Assembly: GCA_940671915.1 (NCBI GenBank)
Contig: CALNVZ010003426.1
Coordinates: forward strand, 41,027,603-41,091,602
Direction: 5' to 3'
DNA from: Paracentrotus lividus
Taxonomy: Eukaryota; Echinodermata; Echinoidea; Camarodonta; Echinidae
DNA length: 64,000 nt
The notes under the pieces were generated by a model. That model was not told the origin of the DNA. It saw only the letters and a list, made by a program, of their open reading frames with translations, and ran no database searches. Below, in pieces: positions 1 to 12,700 of the stretch; within the stretch, counting starts at the first letter, position 1; every line of letters begins with the position of its first letter. The translations under genes were made by a program, and so were the position numbers.

Positions 1-548
1 GTATAGTTACGTTTCTTGTTGTTTAAATCTTATTTCATTTTCTATTCTATCATTTCTTATGTATTTCTTTGTTTTATTGAATGAACGAAATTATCACTAT
101 TTCCAATCCTGACTATGACGGGAAGGCATTTGTGGGGATCAGTAGAAAAGAAAATGATTTTTGGACGCAACCGACCGTAACTTTACGTAAGTGTCTGTGT
201 GACTGTAGCATTACGGTACGCTTTGCTTTGCCGATCTACATCTCAGTGCAGTTGAAGCACTTCGAGTGTTTTTTCTGTTATTACACTGTTAAGTTGTCTC
301 CAAAATTACCGAATGAAATCCCGAACTTCGTACTGATTTGATTGTGAGGATATACGGGATTATTTTTGACGGCTCATTTCCATACCTTTGAGACTATAGT
401 ATAGTTCAAATAATTTTGTATACGTATCATATTTTAATAAGGTAGTTTTCCGTGACGTAGTGATCACGACACCTTGTCTCTCACGAAACAGCTTCTTTTT
501 TTTTTCAATTCAGTCCTATCTGTACTGTTCCGTGTTTGTTGTGTATCA
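1..548. other. Upstream sequence with no supported gene
   Basis: An 86-residue frame from ATG at 81 to 341 shows no domain, signal peptide or splice signals linking it to the receptor. Confidence 0.35.
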
Positions 549-1409
549 TAGGGGAGACCGGGGATGGACGTTACAAAATTCACATTTTCGGCCAGATAAT
601 TCTAATGAAAGTACTCACACACTCCATTTTGGGTCTGTAGTTAGCCTATTATGTTGGCTAAAACCTGGGGTACATAAAACTTAAAAACATGTAAACACTA
701 ATTAACTACAGCTTAATTAATGAAGATGTTTTTTTTTTGTAACAACCTACCCCGTATACGGGGTAAGTTGTTACACCATACGGGGTAAATTGTTGCTATA
801 TGTAGACATACGGGGTAATTTGCTACAATGTGTAAATCTCTTATACCATACTTTTGTTTCAACTTTCCAGTTTCTTGGTATCGTTAACAGTAGATCAAGT
901 AGAGCTCTAGAATAGACTAAAGTAATAATAGAAATATCAAAATATTAACACCTGAAACACCTGAACAAAATTACTTTACATGAGTAATGTAATTGGGGTA
1001 GGTTGTTACATCGACATGGGGTAGGTTGTTGTAACAACCTACCCCATGGATGATTTTACACATAAAATCAACTGTAGCACAGCCTTTAGGCAGAATTACA
1101 AGGCATGGCTCAGGGGTATATTAGTGACATACATGTACTATATTAACAATACAAGACTGTCATCATGTGCCTTCAGTTGTAAGAACTATTACAAATCTTA
1201 ATTTTTGTCAAAAATTCACTTGGAACGGTAAAAATGGTTTTTGTTGATTTACTTTTTAATAAAACGGAGAAACCTCACGACCGGTAGTTCACCTCAGCTA
1301 TGTGTAGGCTGTATATAGATGCCAGTTAGCACGAACTCTCTTGTTCCAACTTAGCACACTGAGAATTGTAACAACTGACCCGTGTAACTTCCATCCCCGG
1401 TCTCCCCTA
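549..1409. mobile_element. 0.86-kb MITE, copy 1 (TA flanks)
   Basis: Ends are an inverted pair: TAGGGGAGACCGGGGATGG on the left, CCATCCCCGGTCTCCCCTA on the right. A second copy of nearly the same length and internal order is at 16912-17777. The inside holds palindromes such as taccccgtatacggggta (about 750-767) and a 14-bp arm pair at about 1017-1046 (ggggtaggttgtt / aacaacctacccc). No coding frame. A TA duplication suggests the Tc1/mariner group. Confidence 0.8.
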
Positions 1410-3025
1410 CTTTTCAGACAAAAAAAATTGACCGGTGTTCATGTACATGTTTGTCTATATCATCTTTATGATACGGCAGCGTCGATATCGGGAATAGTGT
1501 TGTGGAGAATAAGTAGGTAGGCTACTTGCACTTTTCTGTCTTCAATTTTATATTCACTTTTATGACATGGAAACTCTGATATCGGGAATATTGTTTGAAT
1601 GAAAATCTGATTTTTATCAATGACAATTGTCGGGTGACTCGGGTCCAAAAATGAGACCAAATCGTGTATATTTTCTTCCAGTTGCAGATAAAATTTAAAT
1701 GAGAGAGAGAGAGAGAGAAAAAATACCATTTTGGATGGGGATTTTGGTGGAAGCTTGACATTTTTTTTTTTTTTTTAAACTAGAAGACTGATTATTCTAA
1801 GTCATTGACGCATTGCTGGAAGCGTTAACCCCTGTACAAAAGCCATTTACTTCTTAATTGTAAGTTCACCACTCCCCCCCCCCCCCATCAACAAACAAAC
1901 TTTCGGTTTAACCCATTTACTTAAAATATGCCATATGGTCCCTGGTGACATAGGCCAATTTGTAATGATCTTTGAAGTCATCATTTCAAAACCGTAATTC
2001 AGTTGTTTTTTAAGTCATGAAAGCTCATGGCACACAAACGATATCTTTAATCTTATTTCGACAAATGAACTAGGGCATTGATAATCCCATAGACTTTGTG
2101 CAGGTTCAGGTGTTCTAATAATTTTGGCCACCACTGTATACTGATGGCAATATGCTATTGCTTCTATACATATATTATAAAATCAGCACCCCATTTAGAA
2201 ATACAAGAAACAAAGATGTTAAGTAAGTTTTCAGTATAGAAAAAAAATATTAATGAATGTTGAATTTCATGAAAGATATCACTTTTCTTTTGAAATGTCA
2301 TTATATTTCTCATTTTATGAAAATGCATAGATGCAATAACATATTGTCATCAATATATCTTGACCAAAGTTATGAGGAAAACAGTTTCTTAACAAATAAA
2401 GTGAAAATTTATCATAAAGCAATATAGCAAATGCATGGCAAGTTCTGCCCCTATGACATCACAGGTGTTTCCAATTTGGTATAGCGATCAATTTTTTGTG
2501 CATCATAAAGATATTCATAACTTTTTTATTATAAGTACGATTTTCTTCAAACTTGTTTTAATCTGTTTTCTAATTTTCTACTTCTTATAAAAGCAACTTA
2601 TTTTGGGTCCAGACCTTCCATTTAAGTTCAAAAACTTTCTTTCTGTATATGAAGTATAATTCCTACAAGAACAACCACAAAGTAATTGTCTCAACAATAC
2701 AGTTATAATTAAATCTACTAAATGTGCTAAAAAAATCAGCAAACTTTCACCGTATAATATACTGATATATTGAATGCAACATTAGGTGCGACATGCAGAC
2801 AATGTAGACTGATTGGATATATAGGTACCAGGATATGGCCCGATTTCTAAATGTGGAGGGGTGCATTCTGAAGTGCGTCATCCTATATACCAGTATATTC
2901 AGATTTTCCCATCAGTACTATATCAAATACATAATTTTAAAACCTAAAGTCAACTTACAATATTAACTATCCCACATTTAAAGCGATTGGCAATTTAATA
3001 TGTTAAATTAATTGGTTAAATTTGG
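1410..3025. other. Upstream sequence with no gene
   Basis: AT-rich; (GA)n at about 1701-1716, C run near 1875. Apart from the solo Tc1-like end, no repeat edges. The missing first exon of the receptor could lie here, at 1-548, or before the window. Confidence 0.4.
2101..2138. repeat. Solo Tc1-like terminal repeat
   Basis: The sequence CAGGTGTTCTAATAATTTTGG plus CCACCACTGTA is, in reverse complement, the common Tc1-type end TACAGTGGTGGCCAAAATTATT. No partner end was found upstream. Confidence 0.45.
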
Positions 3026-3624
3026 TTTTAAGGACTCCTACAAGCTGGAGTTTGTATTTTTAGAAAAAATAAAGTAAAATGCAAAAGCACGTCACTGAAA
3101 AGTTTCATCAAAATGGGATGAGAAATAGCAAAGTTAAGAACTTCTTGGGTTTTGAATATTTTTTTGGAAATAGTTCTTTGCATAACCTCATGCATATTTC
3201 ATGAGTAAGCTGATGATGTCACAGCCACACTACTTCCTTTGTATTTTCTTATATGAAATATCAATTATCCAGATTTTCTGCCCCAAGGACTTAAAAACAG
3301 GGATAACTCCTTGTTGAATGTTCAAGGTCACAAGTATGACAAAATGCGATGAATAGGATTTCATATAAATAAATACACAAGAAGTAGTGGGACTGTGATA
3401 TCATCCGTTTGTTATTTTAAATACTCATGAGACAATGCCAAGAACCGTTTTACGAAAAAAAAATATCAAAACATAAACTCTTCGAGCCGGATGAGCTAAA
3501 AATGCATAACTTTGTAATTTTTCATCCGATTTTGAGGAACTTTTAAAAGTTGTACTTGTACTTGTACAAATTTTACTTTACTTTGCAAAACATTTCAATT
3601 TCAGCCTGGAGTCCTCCTTTAAAG
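3026..3624. mobile_element. 0.6-kb TIR repeat just before receptor exon 1
   Basis: Left TTTTAAGGACTCCTACAAGC; right, in reverse complement, TTTAAAGGAGGACTCCAGGC. The interior holds agctgatgatgtcacagcca and cctttgtattttcttatatg. From memory this resembles an abundant short repeat family of echinoderm genomes, which I cannot check here. It ends 43 bp before the exon at 3668. Confidence 0.5.
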
Positions 3625-3667
3625 AAAGTATCACTTGCTATTCTATTCATTCTATCCTTTTTTGCAG

Positions 3668-3707
3668 GTTCTATGCTCTTCGGGTATTTCTCAAGGCAAT
3701 CATCCTC
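3668..3707 (+). CDS. Receptor exon 1 (first one seen), short N-terminal exon
   Basis: A 40-nt exon between a pyrimidine-rich acceptor ending in ttttttgcag and a canonical donor gtgagt. Read in phase 0 it gives VLCSSGISQGNHP plus one base, and that phase 1 end fits the next exon (4106), which needs two bases to complete a codon. VLCSSGIS looks like the end of a signal peptide, so the exon with the start Met and hydrophobic stretch should lie upstream; I could not identify it. The exon is short enough to be a chance match. The splice signals and the matching phase are the only support. Confidence 0.5.
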
Positions 3708-6700
3708 GTGAGTATTGGTATTTCTTGTGCTAGAACTAAAACTATTTGCAGTGTGAAAATGCTATATGATAGTCTGCTAGCCTAATACCAATAACTAAGA
3801 GCTAACTATAAAACTATCAAATCTATCTTAGATCAGTCAATGTCGTTAAAGAATAATTGGTTCTTAAATGGTTGTGATTTTTGAAGTTCATTATCGATAG
3901 GAAATTAAGGTGTATAACGTTACTTGTACTGTGGAGCATATTTTTTATATTTGGGAAATGTTAGGGACAATTATTCTTGTGCTTTAGTCAAAGAACTATG
4001 TAAATAATTTTATGAGTGTTTTATTATTCTTATCATTATTCTCTTGAATTCCCTTCCGTATCATTCCCTGTAAGTTCTATTTCGTCCTGATCTCATCCTA
4101 TTTAGAAACAACGTTAGAAGTTGGACCGTGGACTAAGCAATTCACATTTCGGTTTATAGAACTCAAAGCATTCTTCAGGCCGACAATCCAAATTACACCC
4201 AAGACTGACGAAGAAACATTAATAAGAATACCATGTAGGAACATTCATCGCGAAATAGTACCATTGGAAAGCACAATTATTTCGGTAAAAGGCTGTGATG
4301 TGGTTCATATTTTCTCTACTGCTGACATCACCGTCCATGGCATGGTCTCCAGCAGTATTGGTTTCACGGGAGGGTTCCTAGCCTTACCACACGATCAACT
4401 AGGCAACGAATATCTCATCGACTGCTATCAACCCAAAGATCGGAGTGCACAGGTAGCTATATCGGCCGTTAATAATGACACAACCGTATATATTGATTGT
4501 GCAAGTAATTGCACTTTTAACAACAGGAGCTTTTGTGGTCCTATTAAATTAGGAGCTGGTGAATCTGGAATCTTGAAAAATTATGATAATGAAACCGAAA
4601 TTACTGGAACTTACATTCGATCGAACAAACCAATCTCTGTTGTTGTAGGAGCTGCAAATGTTTACATTCCCAGAAAACATGAGACACATGGCTTTATTTT
4701 GGAACAGTTGTTACCGATCTCATCGTGGGGTCACGTTCATATTGTTCCATCGTTGGAAGAAATGCCCAACGGCTGGATGTTACGCATCTTGGCAATTCAT
4801 GACAGCACTAGCATTGCGATCACGGGATGTGGAGACGATCCATCAAGGTCAACAATGCTGCAGTCTAAAGAATACACAAATATCACTGTCAATAGACAGA
4901 CGACAAATCTCTGTATCGTTCATGCAAACCAACCTGTTCAAGTTATGCAGTATATTGCAAGCTCCAGTGACAATCAGTTCGGAGACCCAAGCATGAACAT
5001 CATTCCCCCGGTTATCGATTACCATGGTAACACAACATTTGTTATCGGTGAAGCGAATAATATTCGATACTTTGCTGATGTTGTAATTTCGGGCAAAGAA
5101 AGGAATTTGTTACACATTAATGGTTCTTCGGTCCCAGCGAGTTACCGGAACTGTACGAACTCCACCAAAAACAATCGTACCTTCTGTCATTTGTCAATCG
5201 AACTGGAAAATGGAAAGTACCATATAACGCATCAACATCAATCCGGTAGATTCTGGGTCAGAATTTATACACTTCACAATACCGTTGGTGCTGCAATGTC
5301 GGTAGATCTACACATTGCTCATGTTGAAGGTGAGTCGCACCTTATAATGATACTGCGTAATTTAGATTTGACTCGTATGTTCTAGGACAACTCCCCGGGG
5401 AAACTTTCACCTTAAAAGTCCCAAGAGGATGCTGCCATCCGGAGGGAAGGTTACCCAGAGAACATCTCCCACAACTCCTCAAGGGTCATTTGGGTAACGG
5501 TGCTCCTGGTAAGGTGTCCTTTGGGCGACTTGCTCTCCGCGGGATTTCTAAACTGGGGAAATTGTTGTCGTAAGTGTCGCAGTCTAATAGTCGTATCACT
5601 TGACTGGGGATGCAAAGGTCGCGAGTTCGATTCCCGGCACCGGCACTTATGTCCACTCTACGCAGGTGCAAATAGGTCCCGGTAGGAAGCGATTCCTAAG
5701 CGGTGAGCGCCTTTTGGGGTAGCCTATCTACGCCGGGTAGTTTTGCACTAAAGAAGCGCTTAAAAACACAAAGGTGGATATATGTATTAGATTAAATGGT
5801 GGCTAGAGCCACCATTGATATAGTCGAATAATTAAATGATACCCTCAGATTAACATACCACTTGACTAATCGTGGGTTCCTTTATGTGGGGGAAATGCCA
5901 TTGTGTGATTTTAGAATTGGCACTTACTCGATAAAAGTTGATCCCAGTGTAACCGCTCTGTTTTATGCGTACGGCTTCGATATCCTACTCTTTAGGCTGG
6001 TAAAATGTTTTATACTAGACTTGTTTTTTGTGTCTTTAGGTCATTTCTCCTAAATGAGGTGCCCTAACAGGGCAGAAATTAATCTTTTATCAATGTGATT
6101 TTTTTTTTCATCTTTCAAGTTCAGTTACAGGGGAGGGTCCACGAGGCTGATGAATTTCCATGTGGCTGAGGATCCACGAGAGGCCCCAGGTCACTTGGGG
6201 AGATGCAGTGCGTTGCGTTAAGTTGGCAATTTTCAATCAGGTTGATTACATATTACAAGTGACATGGGGGTGCCGGACTAAACAAAATAAATAAACGAAG
6301 AAAAAAAAGAGTGTTTATGTATAAAAGTTGATCATTAAAGAAGGGAGAGAGGGGGCCGGGGGCTTTGTAAATAATATAGCCCCGAACCCCTCACGCTCCT
6401 TCTCTGGATCTCAACATTTTAACATCATTTTTTATTGTGGAACAGGCCCCATGTCACTTGGGGAGATGCAGTGCGTTATTTCGAATAAGGTTGATTACAG
6501 GTCGCTAGAAATATGCAATGTCAAAGGAATCTCAGGGTTCATTTTCAACTCTCGGAAATGGTTCGAAACCTTTCCCGACTCTGCAACTTAACCCTAAAAA
6601 GACTGGGCTATTTTGACACACATTAAGACTGGGGGGGGCTCATTCAGCCCCCCCCCCCAAGATCTCGGCAGTTGAGCGCGCGATCGCGCCGAAAATTGGC

Positions 6701-9700
6701 ACGCGCGTTACCAACGGCATCCTCTCCGAGACTGAAGAGTCATATTCTCCGAAAAATTTCATTACTAATTAATTATGCTAATTTATGCATAAAATCAAAG
6801 ATTTGCTCTAATTTAATAAAGCCCTAAAAGTGCTAATTTTTGGTTTGCAGGCTCTTTGTAGGCTTCTGGTGAAATGAGTGTTTAAAAAAAGTCTGTATCA
6901 AGATTTTGTTTCTTATGTATTCTATTGTTTATAAAATTTCTTATGTATTTTTTTTGTTTTTCGACTTTTTTTTTTTATTGTTTTTTCAATGGAAATCATT
7001 GGTAACACTATTTCAATCATAAACAACCTTAAATTAATTTTATTTTAATCATTAAAAGAGAAAATAATGATACATTTATGAATTTTGGCTAAAAACACAA
7101 TTTGCATTGGATTTGTACACAAAATCACGTATATGAGCAATTTTGGGTCTGACGCACGGTTAATGTTACGTAATTTCGAAACCGCTAACCCGGGCATCAC
7201 GAATTTGGTCTCAAAAGTTGCGCAAGAGTTGAAAGAAAATAGTCACGAAGTTTCGGCGAATTTTTTTGCCGCGTTGTGAAGTTATCGCGAAAAATGTTGA
7301 GGGGGGGGCTGAATGAGCCCCCCCCCCCCAGTCTTTTTAGGGTTAAGGTATACTAACGTAATGTTAGCCCAGAATGATAATTTCAGTGCAACCTTTCAGA
7401 ACCCCCCAAGTGACATGGGGCGTCAAGAGGTCGAGAATTTTCCTAAGGCTGGGTTCACATAGAGCTATACGGCTCGTTTTTGCGAGGGCACGCGAATAGC
7501 CGAAATCGAACATGCCACATTCCCGTGTCAAGCAATACGATTTCAAAATACCGGTTCACATCGGGCGGCACTGCTCAAAAAGTGCATAAAATTATAGCTG
7601 CATTTTGTGTAGTACACGGGAATCGCGCATGTTCGATTTTTTTCTGCGTATACCGCCATTCATTTACAATTCGTGTGTTCATATGTTCTGAATTTGCCCT
7701 ATTTTGATTTATTAACTCTTTTCCTCCTCATATTAGCCTCCTCAGCGTCGGATGGGAGGAGGAAAGCCGAAATTTCTTCGTTTGAAAATTCCATGACATC
7801 GGCGAAAAGTACGAAATAGGTAGCTATACTCGTATAGCGTTTGCCGAATACCGAATAGCGAATAGCGTATACCGTATACTTCTTTGTGAACCAAGCCTAA
7901 TGCAGGTATCACATGGGCCGTGTTGGCCCACCGTTCGCCACCGTTCTGGCCAAATTTCTGCACACGGCGGAAAACGGTGAGGCACACGGTGAAGCAGTTG
8001 AAGCCCGTCCAACACGTTCATTGGAGCTCGCTGGGCACCCGTTCCCGAGATGATTTTTAAGAACGGCTGAACTCTTTCTGGGTTATGACTGGGTATTTCA
8101 AAACGGTCCTAAACCGGACCAGTCGTTAAAAGGGCGGTAAAATAACTGAATGAGAACGCCACACCCGTTTCACGCCCGTTTTCAGGGCGGAGATGGACCG
8201 TGGTGAGGTCGGGCAACATGAATCAATCACCCCCCCCCCTTTTTTTCAGCATCAAGAACGCCCCCTCGTGACTGCACTTGCCAACTCCTAGTACATGGAA
8301 ACTGTACGTGAAAAGTTCATTTTTGAATCGGCTGTCCCCTTGATTGTTTATAAATAAGATCAATCAATAAGTGAATGAAGTTAAAAACTAATACAAAGAG
8401 TAAAATTTTACCAAAAAAAAAGAGTATTATATACCATGAGGAATAACTCAAATGACATAAACAGGGATATGATTATAAACTTTCTTGGGGGTAGTTTATT
8501 CGAAAGTAATATATTTTTAAAAGCCGGGGAGCCCATATTATGTCGCATTAATTTAATTTACTTTAAGCCCCTGTTTCTGTTTTCATACGAATTCAGTTCT
8601 TATTTAATCATTTACTCTTTGTAAAAGATTTATATACAATATCGCATTTGCTCAGTTTGCAATTGTCCTACTTAATATATTTTCTATCTAAGGGTTCTGA
8701 AAAGACAGGAAAACCTCAAAGGATTTTTTTCTAGAAACTTTTCTTAATTTTGAAATAATATTAATATTATTTTGTATGAACATATTAATAGGGGTCTGCG
8801 TTTTGGTCTTTGGCCGTCCGAAATCCAATCATTATTCAAACAACAACCATGGGGTAGGGGTCGTTCCACACGGGTCACGCCATCTATTCATGTACATGTA
8901 CATGTATATTTTATTGTTTATTTATTCTGGGGAAGGTGCGGGCGATAAAGGGGGTAAAGTCCCCCTAATTCACAATTTTAGGGACTTTTTTCTTAAATTA
9001 TTGGTCGGAAATGCCTGGGTAGGTTTTTTACTGTATCTCCGATTCTGTGTAGGCTTTCTTGAAAAGTGGTTCAATTTTGGTATGTTATTAACATAAATAT
9101 ATACCCTACTAAAATTAAATTTATTACATGAATTATATACAGTCTGTTATTTATAATATTTATAATTAATATGACAAACAAAACTGCTTTCATTTGGCAA
9201 TCTTAAAAGCGGTTTCTCAGATTTAAAATGCACTGGCATTATGCATGAATTTGTTTTAGTAAAAAACATTACATTATGTTATTGTCTTATAAAGTTCAGA
9301 TTAATTTATTTAATCACATTTAAAGCACTCAACGGGGTCTCGTGTAAAACAATGAAAACTAAAAGTAAACACAGACTCATCCATGGATCATACAAAAAAT
9401 GTCCAAATAGCAGAATTAGGAATGATGTGGACATTTTTCTTGGTGCTATTCTATAATGGGTTATAATTTGGTTAAAAAGAATATTGCAGTGAAACTGTTT
9501 ACGACATATAAGTAGACAATTCATAATTATCATGATTGAAAAATAATAATAAAAAACTTGTATTATCATAACAATATTTCATTTTATATAATAAAATTTA
9601 AATATTTTAAAAGCATGAGAAATTTTCGCGGAGAAATGAAAATAATAAAATTATTTGATAAAATTAACACAATTTTTTTTAATGAAACGGGGATAAGTCT

Positions 9701-12700
9701 ATACATGTAAATTGGACAAACGTATCGAACCAAACTATACTGGAGTCTATTAGGAAAGATGTCTAATGATTATTTCCAGAGCTGGTATTATGAAACCGTA
9801 GAAGCTAATGTCAAACAAAATGTTTGATGACTGAATATTAATCAAAGAATTGACACTAATATAGATTAAATGTCCATAAAAGGACCCGATTTTATATTCT
9901 TCTCCCCGACAATGACAATAAAAAACAATGAAGATTACAATATATCTTTTAAGAGCAGCACTATCATTCCTTTCTGGGCCTGTGAAGACAGCTATGAGAT
10001 CGAGACCTTCGAAAGCAAAGGGCGCTTTGAAGACACCATATGCGTGATTTGAAGACACCATAAGGGTAGATCCGCCAGTCCAGTCCACCACCGTGCATGA
10101 CCGCTTTGTGGACGGGCGTGAAGCGTTTGTTCCGTCCTTACACCATCCCCATACCGTCATCACAACGCCATTATACCGCCCTTACACCGGGTCTCCATCG
10201 ACCGGTCCCTGCGGTTCATGCCCGGCGAGAATTTTGAGCTCAAAATTTTTGCTCAAAACATTCGCCGGGCATGAACCGAAGGCAAAATCCCGTGAACGTT
10301 TTCGCCGGGTCCACCGTGTACCATCACCGGGTATCCTCCGTGTCCCGCCGTTTGCATCAACCTGTCTCGCACGGTGGCAAAGGGTGAGTCACCCGGCGAA
10401 GAAAACAATTTTGTTTTTCTTATCAGGAAGCGGTGGGGCCGGTTGGCAAGCGGTAATCGCACGGACAAAAGGAAAGCGTGCACTACATATGAGGACGGTC
10501 AGCCCGGTACCAGGCTGGCTAGGACCTGGTATAAACCCGTTATAGAACTATACACCCCCGGTCAAAATGATGTAAAATGCAATGTGGCCGGTGCCGTTCT
10601 ATTTACCCGGTACATGTGACACCACCTTTGCGAGGTATTTTCTTTCATTAGGATGTTTGTCTGCTGATAAAAGAAAATACGTGTGAGAAAAATCGGTCTC
10701 TTAGACCGTCAGACTCGTGCACCCTGGGTCTTGTGGACTCTGGTGCGAAGATCCCCTATTACAGACCACTATAACTGATATTTAATTACCCAAGTGTCAT
10801 TTTGCATTATTTTACTAACAAATGGCTGCATCAAAGGAACACGATGAAAGAAGATTATTAATGATTGAGATTAGGTCAGGACAAGCGTATTTCTCGATTT
10901 CGTTTAGTTTTCCTGTGATACACAGAATATGCTCAGAAGTGAATTCTTTTTACCTTCATTCTTGTACTAGAACAACCATCAACCATTGGAACAATAACGG
11001 CTAGGAGATGTGAAGATGAATTAAAGAATTCGGTAAGCGCAGTTGCTACTGCTGTGCTTTTTTATTTTTTTTTATTTTGTGTGTGTGTCTTTGTTGTTGT
11101 TATTATATTTTTGCTCTTTTCAATTGTGTAGAGATGCAGTATAAGTATTATCGTAATAGTAGAGGCCACTATGTAATCTCGTGAGATTCTCGTGCCAAAA
11201 GCGATTTTATGAGCTAACTTTGTTAATTTGGGGGTGCTGAATCCAAAAAACTTTGGTACCAATTTTTTCGACCACGTCTTAGGCTGCCATTTTGAATTTC
11301 AAAATGGCCGCCATAGAAAATTGTATTTTGACCTATATCTTGTGAGATATTTAAGCTATATTGGTTTTCCTGACCTTAATTTGTCAATTTGGGGGTGCTG
11401 AATCCAAAAAACTTTGGTACCAATTTTTCCGACCATGTCTTAGGCCGCCATTTTGAATTTCAAAATGGCCGCCATAGAAAACTTAATTACCTATATCTTG
11501 TGAGATATTCAAGCCAAAGAGGTTTTCTTGACCTAATTTTGTCAATTTGGGGTTGCTGAATTAAAAAAACTTTGGTACCAATATTTCCGACCACGTCTTA
11601 GGCCGCCATTTTGAATTTCAAAATGGCCGTAGTAGAAAATGGAATTTGGGCTACATAGTACATGTATATTGTGATTCATTTTTTAAATTTGATTTTATAA
11701 TCTGACTTTGTCAAATTTGGGGTGCTGAATCCAAAGAATGAGGTTCCATTTCTTTGTAATCACGTCTTCAGCTTTGAAATTCAAAATGGCCGCCATAGAA
11801 AATTACATTTTGACTTAAATTTTGTATGGTCTTGTACGTAGGGGCCTACATTGATAGGCTACCATTTTGAAGTTCAAAAGGGCTGACATGTACACGTAGC
11901 GTAACCTATTTTCATTCCTATATTTGGAAAGAAGTACCATATAATGGTAACATTTTAAGAATATTTTTAAAAAGATATTGTTTTCAAGTCCACCCCTGGC
12001 TGATGTCTGAAGCCTGCGTTGTTATTTTACATGCTCCTCTCCCGTTTCATAGACGCGGATTAAATTGAGGAAAAAACATTCCATCCCTCTAATGAATCGT
12101 TAAATGGAGGTCCTGTGTTGAGGAGAGTCACTACCTTTGCACGTTTAAGAACTCACTGCACTATTTGTATAGGGGAACCCATGGTGTAGTGGTCCCTGCA
12201 CACCCCCTGCTTCCAATGTTTTATCTGGAGGATACACCTATGGGCCACAATGATGCAGTTCGCTCTTCGCCGCCTAGGCACAGGTGATGCCAAAGAAACA
12301 ATAATAATATTCACTGACAGCGAAAAGGCTAAACTGCTTTTTTTTAATAGATAAATAAAAAAACAAAAACAAAAACAAAGCAAATGGTTGATTTGCAGTT
12401 TTCTTTATCTGGATTTTAAATTAGGAGGTGTAACAAGCACAGCTAGAGGAACGAAGCATTGATATAATCTAATAGGGAGGCTATGGAGAAGAATGGAAGA
12501 AATTAGTTGGATGGGGAGCAGATACTAAACAGAGTGGATGAAGAAAGAATTTAAACCGGACATCTTGGCACAATCAGTAAAGCATCTGCCTCATGAACGG
12601 GAGACCATGGGTTCGATCCCCGGTTGAGTTTATATACCAAAGATTTTAAAAACGGGACACATTGCCTTCTGGCCAGGTGCTCAGTATATGGAAATGGAGA

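Noticed and set aside
81..341. 86-residue ORF starting with ATG
   Set aside because: No domain, no signal peptide and no splice link to the receptor could be shown.
5573..5645. tRNA gene
   Set aside because: A and B boxes are present but the acceptor and anticodon stems do not fold, and the sequence continues into a longer repeat body; called a SINE.
12558..12630. tRNA gene
   Set aside because: Same reasons: tRNA-like head of a SINE.
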